NCBI GenBank assembly: GCA_963714155.1
Contig: OY970236.1
Span: forward strand, 682,001 to 746,000
Reading direction: 5' to 3'
DNA from: VRUE01 sp963714155
Lineage (GTDB): Bacteria > Actinomycetota > Thermoleophilia > Solirubrobacterales > 70-9
DNA: 64,000 bases
Each line of letters opens with the position of its first letter. Position 1 is the stretch's first letter. Below are positions 57,575-64,000 of the stretch, piece by piece. The notes beneath the pieces are model-generated. The model was not told where the DNA came from and ran no database searches. It saw only the letters and a list, made by a program, of their open reading frames with translations. The translations under genes and the position numbers were made by a program.

Positions 57575-57967
57575 TCAGTCGTTCAGCTCGTCGACTAGCT
57601 CGACGACGCGCCACTCGATCTCCTCGCGGGTCGCCCGCACCTGCTCGAGCGGCCGGCCCTTCGGGTCCTCCAGCTCCCAGTCGAGGTAGCGCTTGCCGGG
57701 TATGTAGGGGCATTTGTCGCCGCAGCCCATCGTCACCACGACGTCGGCCCACTCGGCATCGGCGGTGGTCAGCTTGCGGGGAGTGCGCCCGGCGAGGTCG
57801 ATGCCGAGCTCGGTCATCGCCTCGACCACCTCGGGGTGGACTCGCTCGCCCGGTTCGGTACCGGCCGAGCGCGCCTCGTGCAGGCCCGCTGCGGCTCGCG
57901 TAAAGAGCGCCTCACTCATCTGCGAGCGCCCGGCGTTGTGCAGGCAGACGAAGAGGACGCGAGTCAT
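57575..57967 (-). CDS. arsC: arsenate reductase (low-molecular-weight phosphatase type)
   Basis: The protein has 130 aa. The P-loop CLHNAGRS (C-x5-R) opens the protein, with SAGTEP following, and the second cysteine pair in MGCGDKCPYIPGKRYLDWELEDP fits the thioredoxin- or mycothiol-coupled ArsC. It reduces arsenate to arsenite. The TGATG overlap couples it to the aquaporin gene, which may export arsenite. A longer open frame upstream runs in the wrong frame through aqp. Confidence 0.92.
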   Translation of the reverse strand: MTRVLFVCLHNAGRSQMSEALFTRAAAGLHEARSAGTEPGERVHPEVVEAMTELGIDLAGRTPRKLTTADAEWADVVVTMGCGDKCPYIPGKRYLDWELEDPKGRPLEQVRATREEIEWRVVELVDELND

Positions 57968-58659
57968 CAGGCCTCCTCGGCCGCTGGCGCATCGGAGGCG
58001 CCGCGAACCAGCTGGTAGGCGAGGGCGCCGAGCACGGCACCGGCGATCGGGGCGGCGATGTAGATCCAGAGGCCATGCAATTCGCCGGAGACCAGCGCCG
58101 GGCCGATCGAGCGGGCGGGGTTCATCGAGGCGCCGGTGATCGGGCCGCCGAAGAGGGCGTCGAGGCCGACTGCGCCGCCGATCGCGATTGCGGCACCCGC
58201 CCCGACCGCCCGCGTGTCGGTGGCGACGGCCATGATCGTGAACATGAGGAAGGCGGTGAGGACCACCTCGTATATGAGGGCGCTGCCGTCGCCGACCGAG
58301 GGGATGGTTGTGCCTAGCGCCGCCGGCTGGCTCGGCCAGACCGCGAGCAGCAGCAGGGCCGCGGCGATCGCGCCGAGTAGCTGAGCGCCGATGTAGGCGA
58401 GCGCCTCGCGGCGCGGGAAGTGGCGGGTGAGGGCAAAGGCGAGGGTGACGGCGGGGTTTAGGTGGGCGCCGGAGAGGTGTCCGGTGGCGTAGACCATCGC
58501 CATGATCACCAGCCCGAAGACAAGCGCGACCCCGACCGCTCCGAGCGCGCCGGCGTGGACGGTGTCGGTGACGATCGCGCCGCAGCCGGCGAAGACGACG
58601 GCGAAGGCGCCGAAGGCCTCTGCGGCGGCGCGCCGAGGCAAGTCGGGGCGGTCGTTCAC
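57967..58659 (-). CDS. MIP-family aquaglyceroporin (AqpS-like arsenite channel)
   Basis: The protein has 230 aa with six membrane segments. The two NPA motifs are intact in GAHLNPAVTLAFAL and GASMNPARSIGPAL. In ars operons of actinobacteria and rhizobia such a channel (AqpS) releases arsenite made by ArsC downhill. An ArsB/Acr3 pump is absent here, so this channel is the likely exit. Overlaps arsR (ATGA) and arsC (TGATG). Confidence 0.88.
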   Translation of the reverse strand: MNDRPDLPRRAAAEAFGAFAVVFAGCGAIVTDTVHAGALGAVGVALVFGLVIMAMVYATGHLSGAHLNPAVTLAFALTRHFPRREALAYIGAQLLGAIAAALLLLAVWPSQPAALGTTIPSVGDGSALIYEVVLTAFLMFTIMAVATDTRAVGAGAAIAIGGAVGLDALFGGPITGASMNPARSIGPALVSGELHGLWIYIAAPIAGAVLGALAYQLVRGASDAPAAEEA

Positions 58660-58991
58660 TGCGCGAAGACCGCTCGCACGGCATCGAGCGCACCCGGCAC
58701 AAGGCTGAAGTAGCTGAAGGTGCCGCGCGTCTCGCGCGCGATCACTCCGGCCTCGAGCAGCTGCTTGAGGTGGTAGCTGACCGTGCCCTGGGAGAGGCCG
58801 AGCAGCGGTTGGATCTCGCAGACGCAGACCGGCTTGCCGCCAGCCCCCAGCAGCAGGTTGACGATCCGCAGCCGGTGGCGGTCGGCCAGTGCCTTGAACA
58901 CGGCCTCCAGTTCGACCGACCGCCCCTCGGTCAGCGAGGAGCCCGCCAGCGGGGTGCAGCAGGAGATCACGGGGAGTTCGGCAACGGCCAC
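58656..58991 (-). CDS. arsR: ArsR-family repressor
   Basis: The protein has 111 aa. The start is set to GTG 58991 (AVAELPVISCCTPLAG); a longer TTG-started version would read through the operator. The winged helix is ALADRHRLRIVNLLLGAGGKPVCVCEIQPLLGLSQGTVSYHLKQLLEAGVI. Cys pairs in SCCTP near the N-terminus and CVCEI in the helix region are the likely arsenite sensor. It is divergent from the fluoride-exporter genes. Confidence 0.88.
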   Translation of the reverse strand: MAVAELPVISCCTPLAGSSLTEGRSVELEAVFKALADRHRLRIVNLLLGAGGKPVCVCEIQPLLGLSQGTVSYHLKQLLEAGVIARETRGTFSYFSLVPGALDAVRAVFAQ

Positions 58992-59009
58992 GATTTCCAG
59001 CCTAGGACA

Positions 59010-59031
59010 TTCATTGACAAAATTCAATGAA
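59010..59031. promoter_or_regulatory. ArsR operator between arsR and the fluoride exporter genes
   Basis: TTCATTGA (59010-59017) and TCAATGAA (59024-59031) are perfect 8-bp arms with a 6-nt spacer, the form of known ArsR sites. It lies 18 bp from the arsR start and 21 bp from the first fluC gene, so both directions may be affected. Confidence 0.75.
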
Positions 59032-59052
59032 GCTCGTAACTACGATGCGCCG

Positions 59053-59454
59053 GTGCAGACCAGGGGATTTGCTGCTCGTCGATTGCTGGCGATCTACGCG
59101 GGAGGCGTTCTCGGCGCCCTCGCCCGCGTCGGCCTCGCCGAGGCAACCCCGCACGCTCCCGGCGGCTGGCCCTGGGGCACCTTTGCGGTCAACATGATCG
59201 GGGCGCTGCTGCTCGGCTACTTCTTCGCTCGCCTCAGCGACCACCCCGAGGACAGCCTTGCCCATCCATTTCTAACCACGGGCATCTGCGGCACGCTGAC
59301 CACCTTCTCGACCCTGCAGCTGGAGCTCTTCGAAATGGTCGACGGTGGACACCTGGGGCGCGCCGCCGCTTACATCGGCGCCACCCTGGTCGTGGGCTTC
59401 CTCTGCGTGCGCGCCGGGATCGCGCTCGAGCGCCGGCCGGCGGTGGCCGAGTGA
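59053..59454 (+). CDS. crcB: fluoride exporter subunit 1 (CrcB/FluC)
   Basis: The protein has 133 aa from GTG, with four membrane helices. IYAGGVLGALARVGLAE, WGTFAVNMIGALLLGYFFA and TTGICGTLTTFSTLQLELFEM are the FluC signatures (R, N, the TTFST track). FluC works as a dual-topology dimer; here it has a partner gene, so a heterodimer. The overlap with the second gene is GTGA. A fluoride riboswitch is not seen upstream. Confidence 0.9.
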   Translation: MQTRGFAARRLLAIYAGGVLGALARVGLAEATPHAPGGWPWGTFAVNMIGALLLGYFFARLSDHPEDSLAHPFLTTGICGTLTTFSTLQLELFEMVDGGHLGRAAAYIGATLVVGFLCVRAGIALERRPAVAE

Positions 59455-59816
59455 GCGCCGCCGGCTGGGTCGCCGTCGCCCTGCTCGGCGGCACCGCCGC
59501 CGCGGCTCGCTTCCTGATCGACTCGGCCTTCGCCTCCCGCAGCGACCACCCGTTCCCAACCGGCATCCTCGCGATCAACCTCGCCGGCACGCTCGTGCTC
59601 GGCCTGGTTGCCGGTGCCGCGCTCGAAGGCGAGGCGCTGGTGATCGTCGCCGGCGGCGGCATCGGTTCTTTCACCACCTTCTCCACCTGGATGTTGGACT
59701 CACACCGCTTGGCCGAGGCTGGTCACACACACCTCGTCTGGCTCAACCTCGGCCTTTCCCTGGTTGTTGGCTTCGCTGCAATTGTCGCCGGGCACTGGCT
59801 CGGCAGCGTCCTCTGA
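59451..59816 (+). CDS. crcB: fluoride exporter subunit 2 (CrcB/FluC)
   Basis: The protein has 121 aa. VALLGGTAAAARFLIDSAF, TGILAINLAGTLVLGLVAG and GGGIGSFTTFSTWMLDSHRL are the FluC motifs. The two subunits probably insert in opposite orientations, as in other paired CrcB systems. It is coupled to subunit 1 by the GTGA overlap and ends 93 bp before the HD gene. Confidence 0.9.
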   Translation: MSAAGWVAVALLGGTAAAARFLIDSAFASRSDHPFPTGILAINLAGTLVLGLVAGAALEGEALVIVAGGGIGSFTTFSTWMLDSHRLAEAGHTHLVWLNLGLSLVVGFAAIVAGHWLGSVL

Positions 59817-59862
59817 GTTCCATCCGCTCCAATTGCATTACCCCTGCAAAATGGGGAGAAAG

Positions 59863-59874
59863 TGTGACGTCACA
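59863..59874. promoter_or_regulatory. perfect 12-bp palindrome upstream of the HD gene
   Basis: TGTGACGTCACA is a perfect palindrome 35 bp upstream of the HD start. It contains the TGTGA/TCACA halves of CRP-like sites but with a 2-nt instead of a 6-nt spacer. A CCCC/GGGG hairpin (59841-59856) lies just before it. Confidence 0.4.
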
Positions 59875-59909
59875 TAGTCGTCCGCAGCTGCCACTACTTT
59901 GGATTACAG

Positions 59910-60905
59910 ATGGAACAGCAAGCTCTCACCGACACACTTATTGCGGCAAGGGTGCCGCTCGGCGACTTGCAGGACGGACAGCGGGTCGGCAGTGTTTACG
60001 CGGTTCGCCAGCGCGAGCTGCGCCGCAAGAAAAACGGCGAGCCATGGCTGCGCATCGTCCTCGGCGATGCCAGCGGCAGCGCCGAGGCAGTTGCCTGGGA
60101 GGACGCTGAGGAGCTCTACGCCCTGGCCGCGCCCGGCACGCCGGTCCACGTCAGCGGTGTCTTCGAGATGAGCGAGCGCTGGGGAGCGAAGATCAAGCTC
60201 AGCGGCTTGCGCGAGGCGAAGGTGGAGGAGTACCGGGAGGAGGACCTGGCGGCCGAGTCCGAGGTCTCCTTCGAGCTGATGGAGAGTGGCCTGCGCGAGC
60301 TGCTGGCGACGGTCCAGGATCACCAACTTCGCTACCTGCTCGAACGCTTCTTCGGTGAGGACTCGGAGCACTGGGCGCGCTTCCGCGACGCGCCGGCGGC
60401 CAAGACCTACCACCAGGCTTACCGCCACGGCCTGCTCGAGCACACCGTCTCGGTGGCGCAGGCGGTCAGCGCTGCGGCGGCCTACTTCCCCGGCATTGAC
60501 CGCGACGTCGCCGTCACCGGCGCCCTCCTGCACGACATCGGCAAGACCGAGGCCTACAACGACGACCCATTGGCGATCGACCTCACCGACGCCGGCCGGC
60601 TGCAGGGCGAGATCCCGCTCGGCTACTACAAGGTGCGCCGCCAGATCGAGGACATTCCCGGTTTCGATCCCGGCCTCGCCCAGGCCGTCCTCCACATCAT
60701 CCTTGCCCACCACGGCTCGCTCGAACACGGCTCGCCGGTGGTGCCGGCGACCCGCGAGGCGGTCCTGGTCCACATGATCGACAACCTCGGCGGCCGCCTC
60801 GGCAGCTTCGACCGGCTCGAGCGCCAGCTGCCCGCCGGCGAGTCCTGGTCGGGCTTTGACCGCGCACTCTCGGGCTCCGCCTACTTCGGCCAGCGCGCCG
60901 CCTGA
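59910..60905 (+). CDS. YhaM-like 3'-5' exoribonuclease (OB fold + HD domain)
   Basis: The protein has 331 aa. The N-terminal OB-fold (about 15-105: LRRKKNGEPWLRIVLGDASGSAEAVAW) is followed by an HD phosphohydrolase domain with HGLLEHTVSVAQ, LLHDIGKTEAY, AHHGSLEHGSP and MIDNLGG, the metal ligands in order. This is the layout of YhaM from Bacillus. It degrades RNA from the 3' end and may act on short or structured ends. The next gene starts 9 nt after its stop. Confidence 0.88.
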   Translation: MEQQALTDTLIAARVPLGDLQDGQRVGSVYAVRQRELRRKKNGEPWLRIVLGDASGSAEAVAWEDAEELYALAAPGTPVHVSGVFEMSERWGAKIKLSGLREAKVEEYREEDLAAESEVSFELMESGLRELLATVQDHQLRYLLERFFGEDSEHWARFRDAPAAKTYHQAYRHGLLEHTVSVAQAVSAAAAYFPGIDRDVAVTGALLHDIGKTEAYNDDPLAIDLTDAGRLQGEIPLGYYKVRRQIEDIPGFDPGLAQAVLHIILAHHGSLEHGSPVVPATREAVLVHMIDNLGGRLGSFDRLERQLPAGESWSGFDRALSGSAYFGQRAA

Positions 60906-60914
60906 ACTCTCGTC

Positions 60915-62624
60915 TTGACGCGGCGCCGGCCGATCCTGATCCTCGGCGCGGCCATTGTCGCGTCCTCGTTGCTGCTCCTCTACCTCGGCCGCGGGCAGAC
61001 ACCGGTCGTCGATCAGTGGGCCTACATCTATGCCTACCAGGGCTGGAAGCCCAGCACGCTGCTGACGCCGCACAACGGCCACCTCGTGGTCTTCCCTCTG
61101 ATCATCGAAAAGATCCTCACGGAGGCTTTCGGCCTGGAATCGCAGCTGCCCTTCCAACTGCTTACCGTGGCGCTCTCGGCCACCGTAGCCTCGCTCCTCT
61201 TTGCCCTGATCCGCAACGCCGTGGGCGACGTGCTCGCCCTCGCAGCCTCGGTCCTGATTCTCTTTTACGGAGCTGGGGCGGATGTACTGATCCCCACTTT
61301 TCAAATCAGCAACCTGACCGGGTTTGCCAGCGGCTTGGGGATGCTCCTCGCACTGCGCCGGCAAAGCTCCCGAGGCGATCTCGTCGCCTGCTTGTTGTTG
61401 GGCCTATCCCTTGCTTCGTTCAGCATCGGCATCGCCTTTGCGCTGGGGGCGATTGCGGCGCTGGCCCTGCGCCCGCCGGGGCAACGACTGAGCCGCGCCT
61501 GGGTCGTAGGGCTCCCCCTGCTCTGCTACGCCGCTTGGGAGCTATGGGCGCGCAAGTTCGGTCAGCAGAGCCTCTACGTCCACAACTTGAAGATCCTTGG
61601 CTCGGCCCTGGTCGATCAGGCGGGCGCGACCTTGGCCGCTCTGACCGGGCTCTTCACGACGCCAAATGGCCCGACGCCCGACGCCAACCCGACGCCGATC
61701 CGAACCACCTGGGGACCGGTACTGGTTGCCGGCTTGGCGGTTCTCGTCTATGTGCGCATGCGCAGACAGCCCAAGCCCAGTCCCAGCGCAATAGTCCCGA
61801 TCGTCGTCCTCATCGCCTATTTCCTCATGGTGGGCATCGCCCTCAACCAGTACCGCAACACGTTCGACACGCGCCTGGTCTATCTCGGCTCCGTGCTGAT
61901 GCTGGTTGCCCTCGCTGCGTTGTACGCGCCGTACCGGCCGACCCGGGCGGTGCTGGCCGGGGTCGCCGTGGTGTTCACCTTCTCGATCTGCGCCAACGTC
62001 GCCGAACTCGGCGACAGCGCCCAGTTCTGGCGAGCGCAGTCGTCCTCGAACCGGGCCAAGCTCGCTGCGGTGGAGCTCGCCGGTCAGGCGGCAGCCCCTG
62101 CGGTGAGGGTCGAGGCTCCGCCCGAGGCGATGACTTTCACCGTGGCGCAATTCCGTGAACTGGATGCGGACTTCGGCCTGCCGGCCTATTCCGAATCCGA
62201 ATTGAGGGACAGCGCCCCCGGCGCGCGCCGGGCCGCCGACAGAGAGCTGGCCCGCGTCCTCGAGCTGGCCCCCCAACCGGCCCCGCAGCTGAAGCCGTTC
62301 CCTGCGGCCCGCGGCCTTGTCGTTCGCAGGGCCTTGAACGGGAGCGCAAAGCGGGCGGGGGCGTGCGTCACCTTGATGCCACGCCCCGGGACGACGATGC
62401 TCGCTCGGATCGAGCTGTCGCCCGGAGGGCTCGCCTACTCCTCGGCGCGGGTCCCGGTCGAGGTGAGCCTGGGCCGCTTCAACCTGGAGCCCAGCGTTGA
62501 GTTGCCGCCGCGGACTGGATCGGTCGCGATACCGATTCCGGTCGACGCCAGCAACGTCCCCTGGTATGCCGAGACGCGGGTGACCGCACCGACACTGGCC
62601 TGTCCAGTGGATCGGCTGGCCTAG
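60915..62624 (+). CDS. multi-pass membrane protein, glycosyltransferase-C-like, unknown
   Basis: The protein has 569 aa from TTG. About ten hydrophobic segments fill residues 5-355, with a loop DQWAYIYAYQGWKPSTLLTPHNGHLVVFPLIIEK after the first helix that recalls the acidic/His loop of GT-C or PMT-type proteins. The C-terminal 200 residues are a periplasmic beta-rich region (VRVEAPPEAMTF to ETRVTAPTLACP). No family is certain. It shares motifs (NGHLV-x-FPL, SGLGMLLAL, SIGIAFALGA) with the following gene, so they are paralogues. Confidence 0.6.
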   Translation: MTRRRPILILGAAIVASSLLLLYLGRGQTPVVDQWAYIYAYQGWKPSTLLTPHNGHLVVFPLIIEKILTEAFGLESQLPFQLLTVALSATVASLLFALIRNAVGDVLALAASVLILFYGAGADVLIPTFQISNLTGFASGLGMLLALRRQSSRGDLVACLLLGLSLASFSIGIAFALGAIAALALRPPGQRLSRAWVVGLPLLCYAAWELWARKFGQQSLYVHNLKILGSALVDQAGATLAALTGLFTTPNGPTPDANPTPIRTTWGPVLVAGLAVLVYVRMRRQPKPSPSAIVPIVVLIAYFLMVGIALNQYRNTFDTRLVYLGSVLMLVALAALYAPYRPTRAVLAGVAVVFTFSICANVAELGDSAQFWRAQSSSNRAKLAAVELAGQAAAPAVRVEAPPEAMTFTVAQFRELDADFGLPAYSESELRDSAPGARRAADRELARVLELAPQPAPQLKPFPAARGLVVRRALNGSAKRAGACVTLMPRPGTTMLARIELSPGGLAYSSARVPVEVSLGRFNLEPSVELPPRTGSVAIPIPVDASNVPWYAETRVTAPTLACPVDRLA

Positions 62625-62637
62625 ACTGCCCCGCTCG

Positions 62638-64000
62638 ATGATGACGCCCGACAACCGAGGGGACCGGACCGAGCCCCAAGTCAACCCCCTTGGCGTGATC
62701 GAGGCCCTGTCGGCGCGCTTCGCTGGCTGGGCCCGTCGCGTCGGTGAGGCGCGCGTCGCCTACGCGGTGTTGGCGCTCGCCTTCGCGCTCGCCGCGATCC
62801 TGATCCTGGCCTGGGGCAAGGGCCAAACCTTCATCAATGACGAGTGGAACTACCTCGTCGTCTTCCGTGGCTGGAACCTGGAAGTGCTGCTGCACCCCCA
62901 GAACGGCCACCTCGTCGCCTTCCCCCTGCTCCTCTACAAGTCGATGTTCAGCACGGTGGGCGCGAGTTCCCATCTCCCCTACCAAGCGGCGACCGTTGTC
63001 CTGCACCTGCTCGTCGCGACCCTCTTCTTTCTCCTGGTTCGCAGGCGAGCGGCGTTGCCGGTCGCCGTCGCACTGACGATCTTGGTCGCCTTCTTCGGCG
63101 CGGGCTGGGACACGGTGATGGGCGCCTACGAGGTGCCGAACCTCTTGGGCATGGCGAGCGGGCTGGGCATGTTGCTGGCGCTGGGGCGGGGGACTCGCGG
63201 GGGCGATCTGCTCGCTTGCGGCCTGCTCGTCGTCTGCCTTGGCTCCTTCAGCGTTGGCATCGCCTTCGCCCTGGGCGCCCTGCTCGCGATCTTGCTGGGC
63301 GGGCGGACCGAGTGGCGGCGGGCCTGGATCGTCCTGCTGCCGGGCCTGCTTTATGTGGCCTGGTTCCTCTGGGCGCGCAAGTTCGGCCAGACCGAGGCCA
63401 CCCTGGCCTCGGTCAGCAGCATCTTCAACGGCATCGCCGACCAGCTGGCGGCGATCTGCGCCAGTGTCACCGGCCTCTTCCGCGTCCCCGGCACCATCGG
63501 CCTGCCCACGGCTCTCGAACTTCGCTCGGACTGGGGATACCCGCTGGCCTTGGTCTTCGTCGCCCTGATCGCGCTCCACATTCGCCGCGCGCCGCGCTCG
63601 ATCCACTTCTGGATGCTGATCGGCACCCTCGTCTTCTATCTGGCTCTGGTCGCCGTCGGCCTCGATCCCGCCCGCACCCCGGAAGCGAGCCGCTACGTCT
63701 ACATGGGGAGCATCCTGACCCTGCTCGTCATCGTCGAGCTGGCGCGTGATGTCAGGTGGTCAACGGCGATCGGGCTGGTCGCCGTCGTGGTCTTTGGCCT
63801 GTCGCTGATGTCGAACGCCTCCACCTTGCGTGCAGGCGGGCGCCTCTTTCAGGCCGAGGGCGAAACCAACCGCGCGGCCCTGGCCGCGCTCGAGCTCGAT
63901 CGGCAATACGTGAACGATGGCCTTTCAACCGAGTCAGTGGAGGAGACCACGCACTCGCATGCGGACATGCTCTTCCCGATCTGGGCCTACTTCCAGCTCG
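62638..64000 (+). CDS. paralogous multi-pass membrane protein, 3' truncated by window end
   Basis: The frame is open from ATG 62638 to the window end (454 codons) without a stop. The first membrane helix (AVLALAFALAAILILAWG) is followed by NDEWNYLVVFRGWNLEVLLHPQNGHLVAFPLLLYK, parallel to the preceding gene, then FGAGWDTVMGAYEVPNLLGMASGLGMLLALG and SVGIAFALGALLAI. It begins 13 nt after the first copy. A glycosyltransferase or cell-envelope function is possible. Confidence 0.6.
   Translation, partial: MMTPDNRGDRTEPQVNPLGVIEALSARFAGWARRVGEARVAYAVLALAFALAAILILAWGKGQTFINDEWNYLVVFRGWNLEVLLHPQNGHLVAFPLLLYKSMFSTVGASSHLPYQAATVVLHLLVATLFFLLVRRRAALPVAVALTILVAFFGAGWDTVMGAYEVPNLLGMASGLGMLLALGRGTRGGDLLACGLLVVCLGSFSVGIAFALGALLAILLGGRTEWRRAWIVLLPGLLYVAWFLWARKFGQTEATLASVSSIFNGIADQLAAICASVTGLFRVPGTIGLPTALELRSDWGYPLALVFVALIALHIRRAPRSIHFWMLIGTLVFYLALVAVGLDPARTPEASRYVYMGSILTLLVIVELARDVRWSTAIGLVAVVVFGLSLMSNASTLRAGGRLFQAEGETNRAALAALELDRQYVNDGLSTESVEETTHSHADMLFPIWAYFQL

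Overview
The window is high-GC, densely coding DNA that reads like a chromosome of a Thermoleophilia/Solirubrobacterales-type actinobacterium. The pointers are GTG/TTG starts, many ATGA/GTGA overlaps, PucR and DtxR-type regulators, HtaA haem proteins, a pair of ferritin-like surface proteins next to an ECF sigma/anti-sigma pair, and a sigma factor fused to its own zinc-finger anti-sigma-like domain. The lineage is inferred from gene content; no rRNA is present.

Layout. 1-4.9 kb: amino-acid/amine catabolism (class III aminotransferase, PucR, alanine dehydrogenase, succinate-semialdehyde-type dehydrogenase). 5-9.9 kb: a secreted RTX-repeat protein, an AbiEi/DUF559 protein bracketed by repeats, a tandem TetR regulator, and a small AccE-like ORF with dodecin. 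10-14.7 kb: assimilatory sulfate reduction (rhodanese, sulfite reductase, cysH, sat, cysC). 14.8-23.7 kb, minus strand: a haem-iron acquisition locus with an IsdG-like monooxygenase, hmuTUV, two HtaA-domain proteins, a membrane-anchored PKD protein, an ExbB-like channel, DUF2149 and a stand-alone DUF2470 protein. DtxR/IdeR-type iron boxes precede three of its transcription units, and a DtxR-family regulator lies at 36 kb. 23.7-42.7 kb: PHP phosphoesterase, biotin carboxylase/BCCP, sulfatase, HAD, sucCD, DUF2804, aminotransferase, ferritin-like pair with ECF/anti-sigma, dtxR, HAD, a divergent folP, an MrfA-like helicase, a methyltransferase and a GH15-like protein.

tRNA-Phe(GAA) at 42.8 kb is followed by a more accessory stretch: a large SF1 helicase, TrmO, the sigma/anti-sigma fusion, small secreted proteins, a transposase-fold protein that appears to lack its catalytic residues, an Xre/DUF2384-like protein, and a five-gene overlapping operon (52.2-55.9 kb) that looks like a complete bacterial ubiquitin-like conjugation system: Ubl, E2, transmembrane JAMM protease, small Cys-tailed membrane protein, E1. 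The end of the window holds an SDR, FAH hydrolase, arsR-aqp-arsC divergent from a fluoride exporter pair, a YhaM-like HD nuclease and two tandem paralogous multi-pass membrane proteins (the second cut by the window end).

Three families of dispersed structured repeats run through the window: (A) 72-75-nt palindromes with a conserved one-sided 6-nt bulge (TTGAGY) and arms that vary with compensating changes; (B) short inverted repeats with ends like TCCGCTGTGC...GCACAGCGGA; (C) hairpins flanked by direct GGACGC-containing repeats. Several copies are used as coding sequence or hold a gene's start or stop codon.
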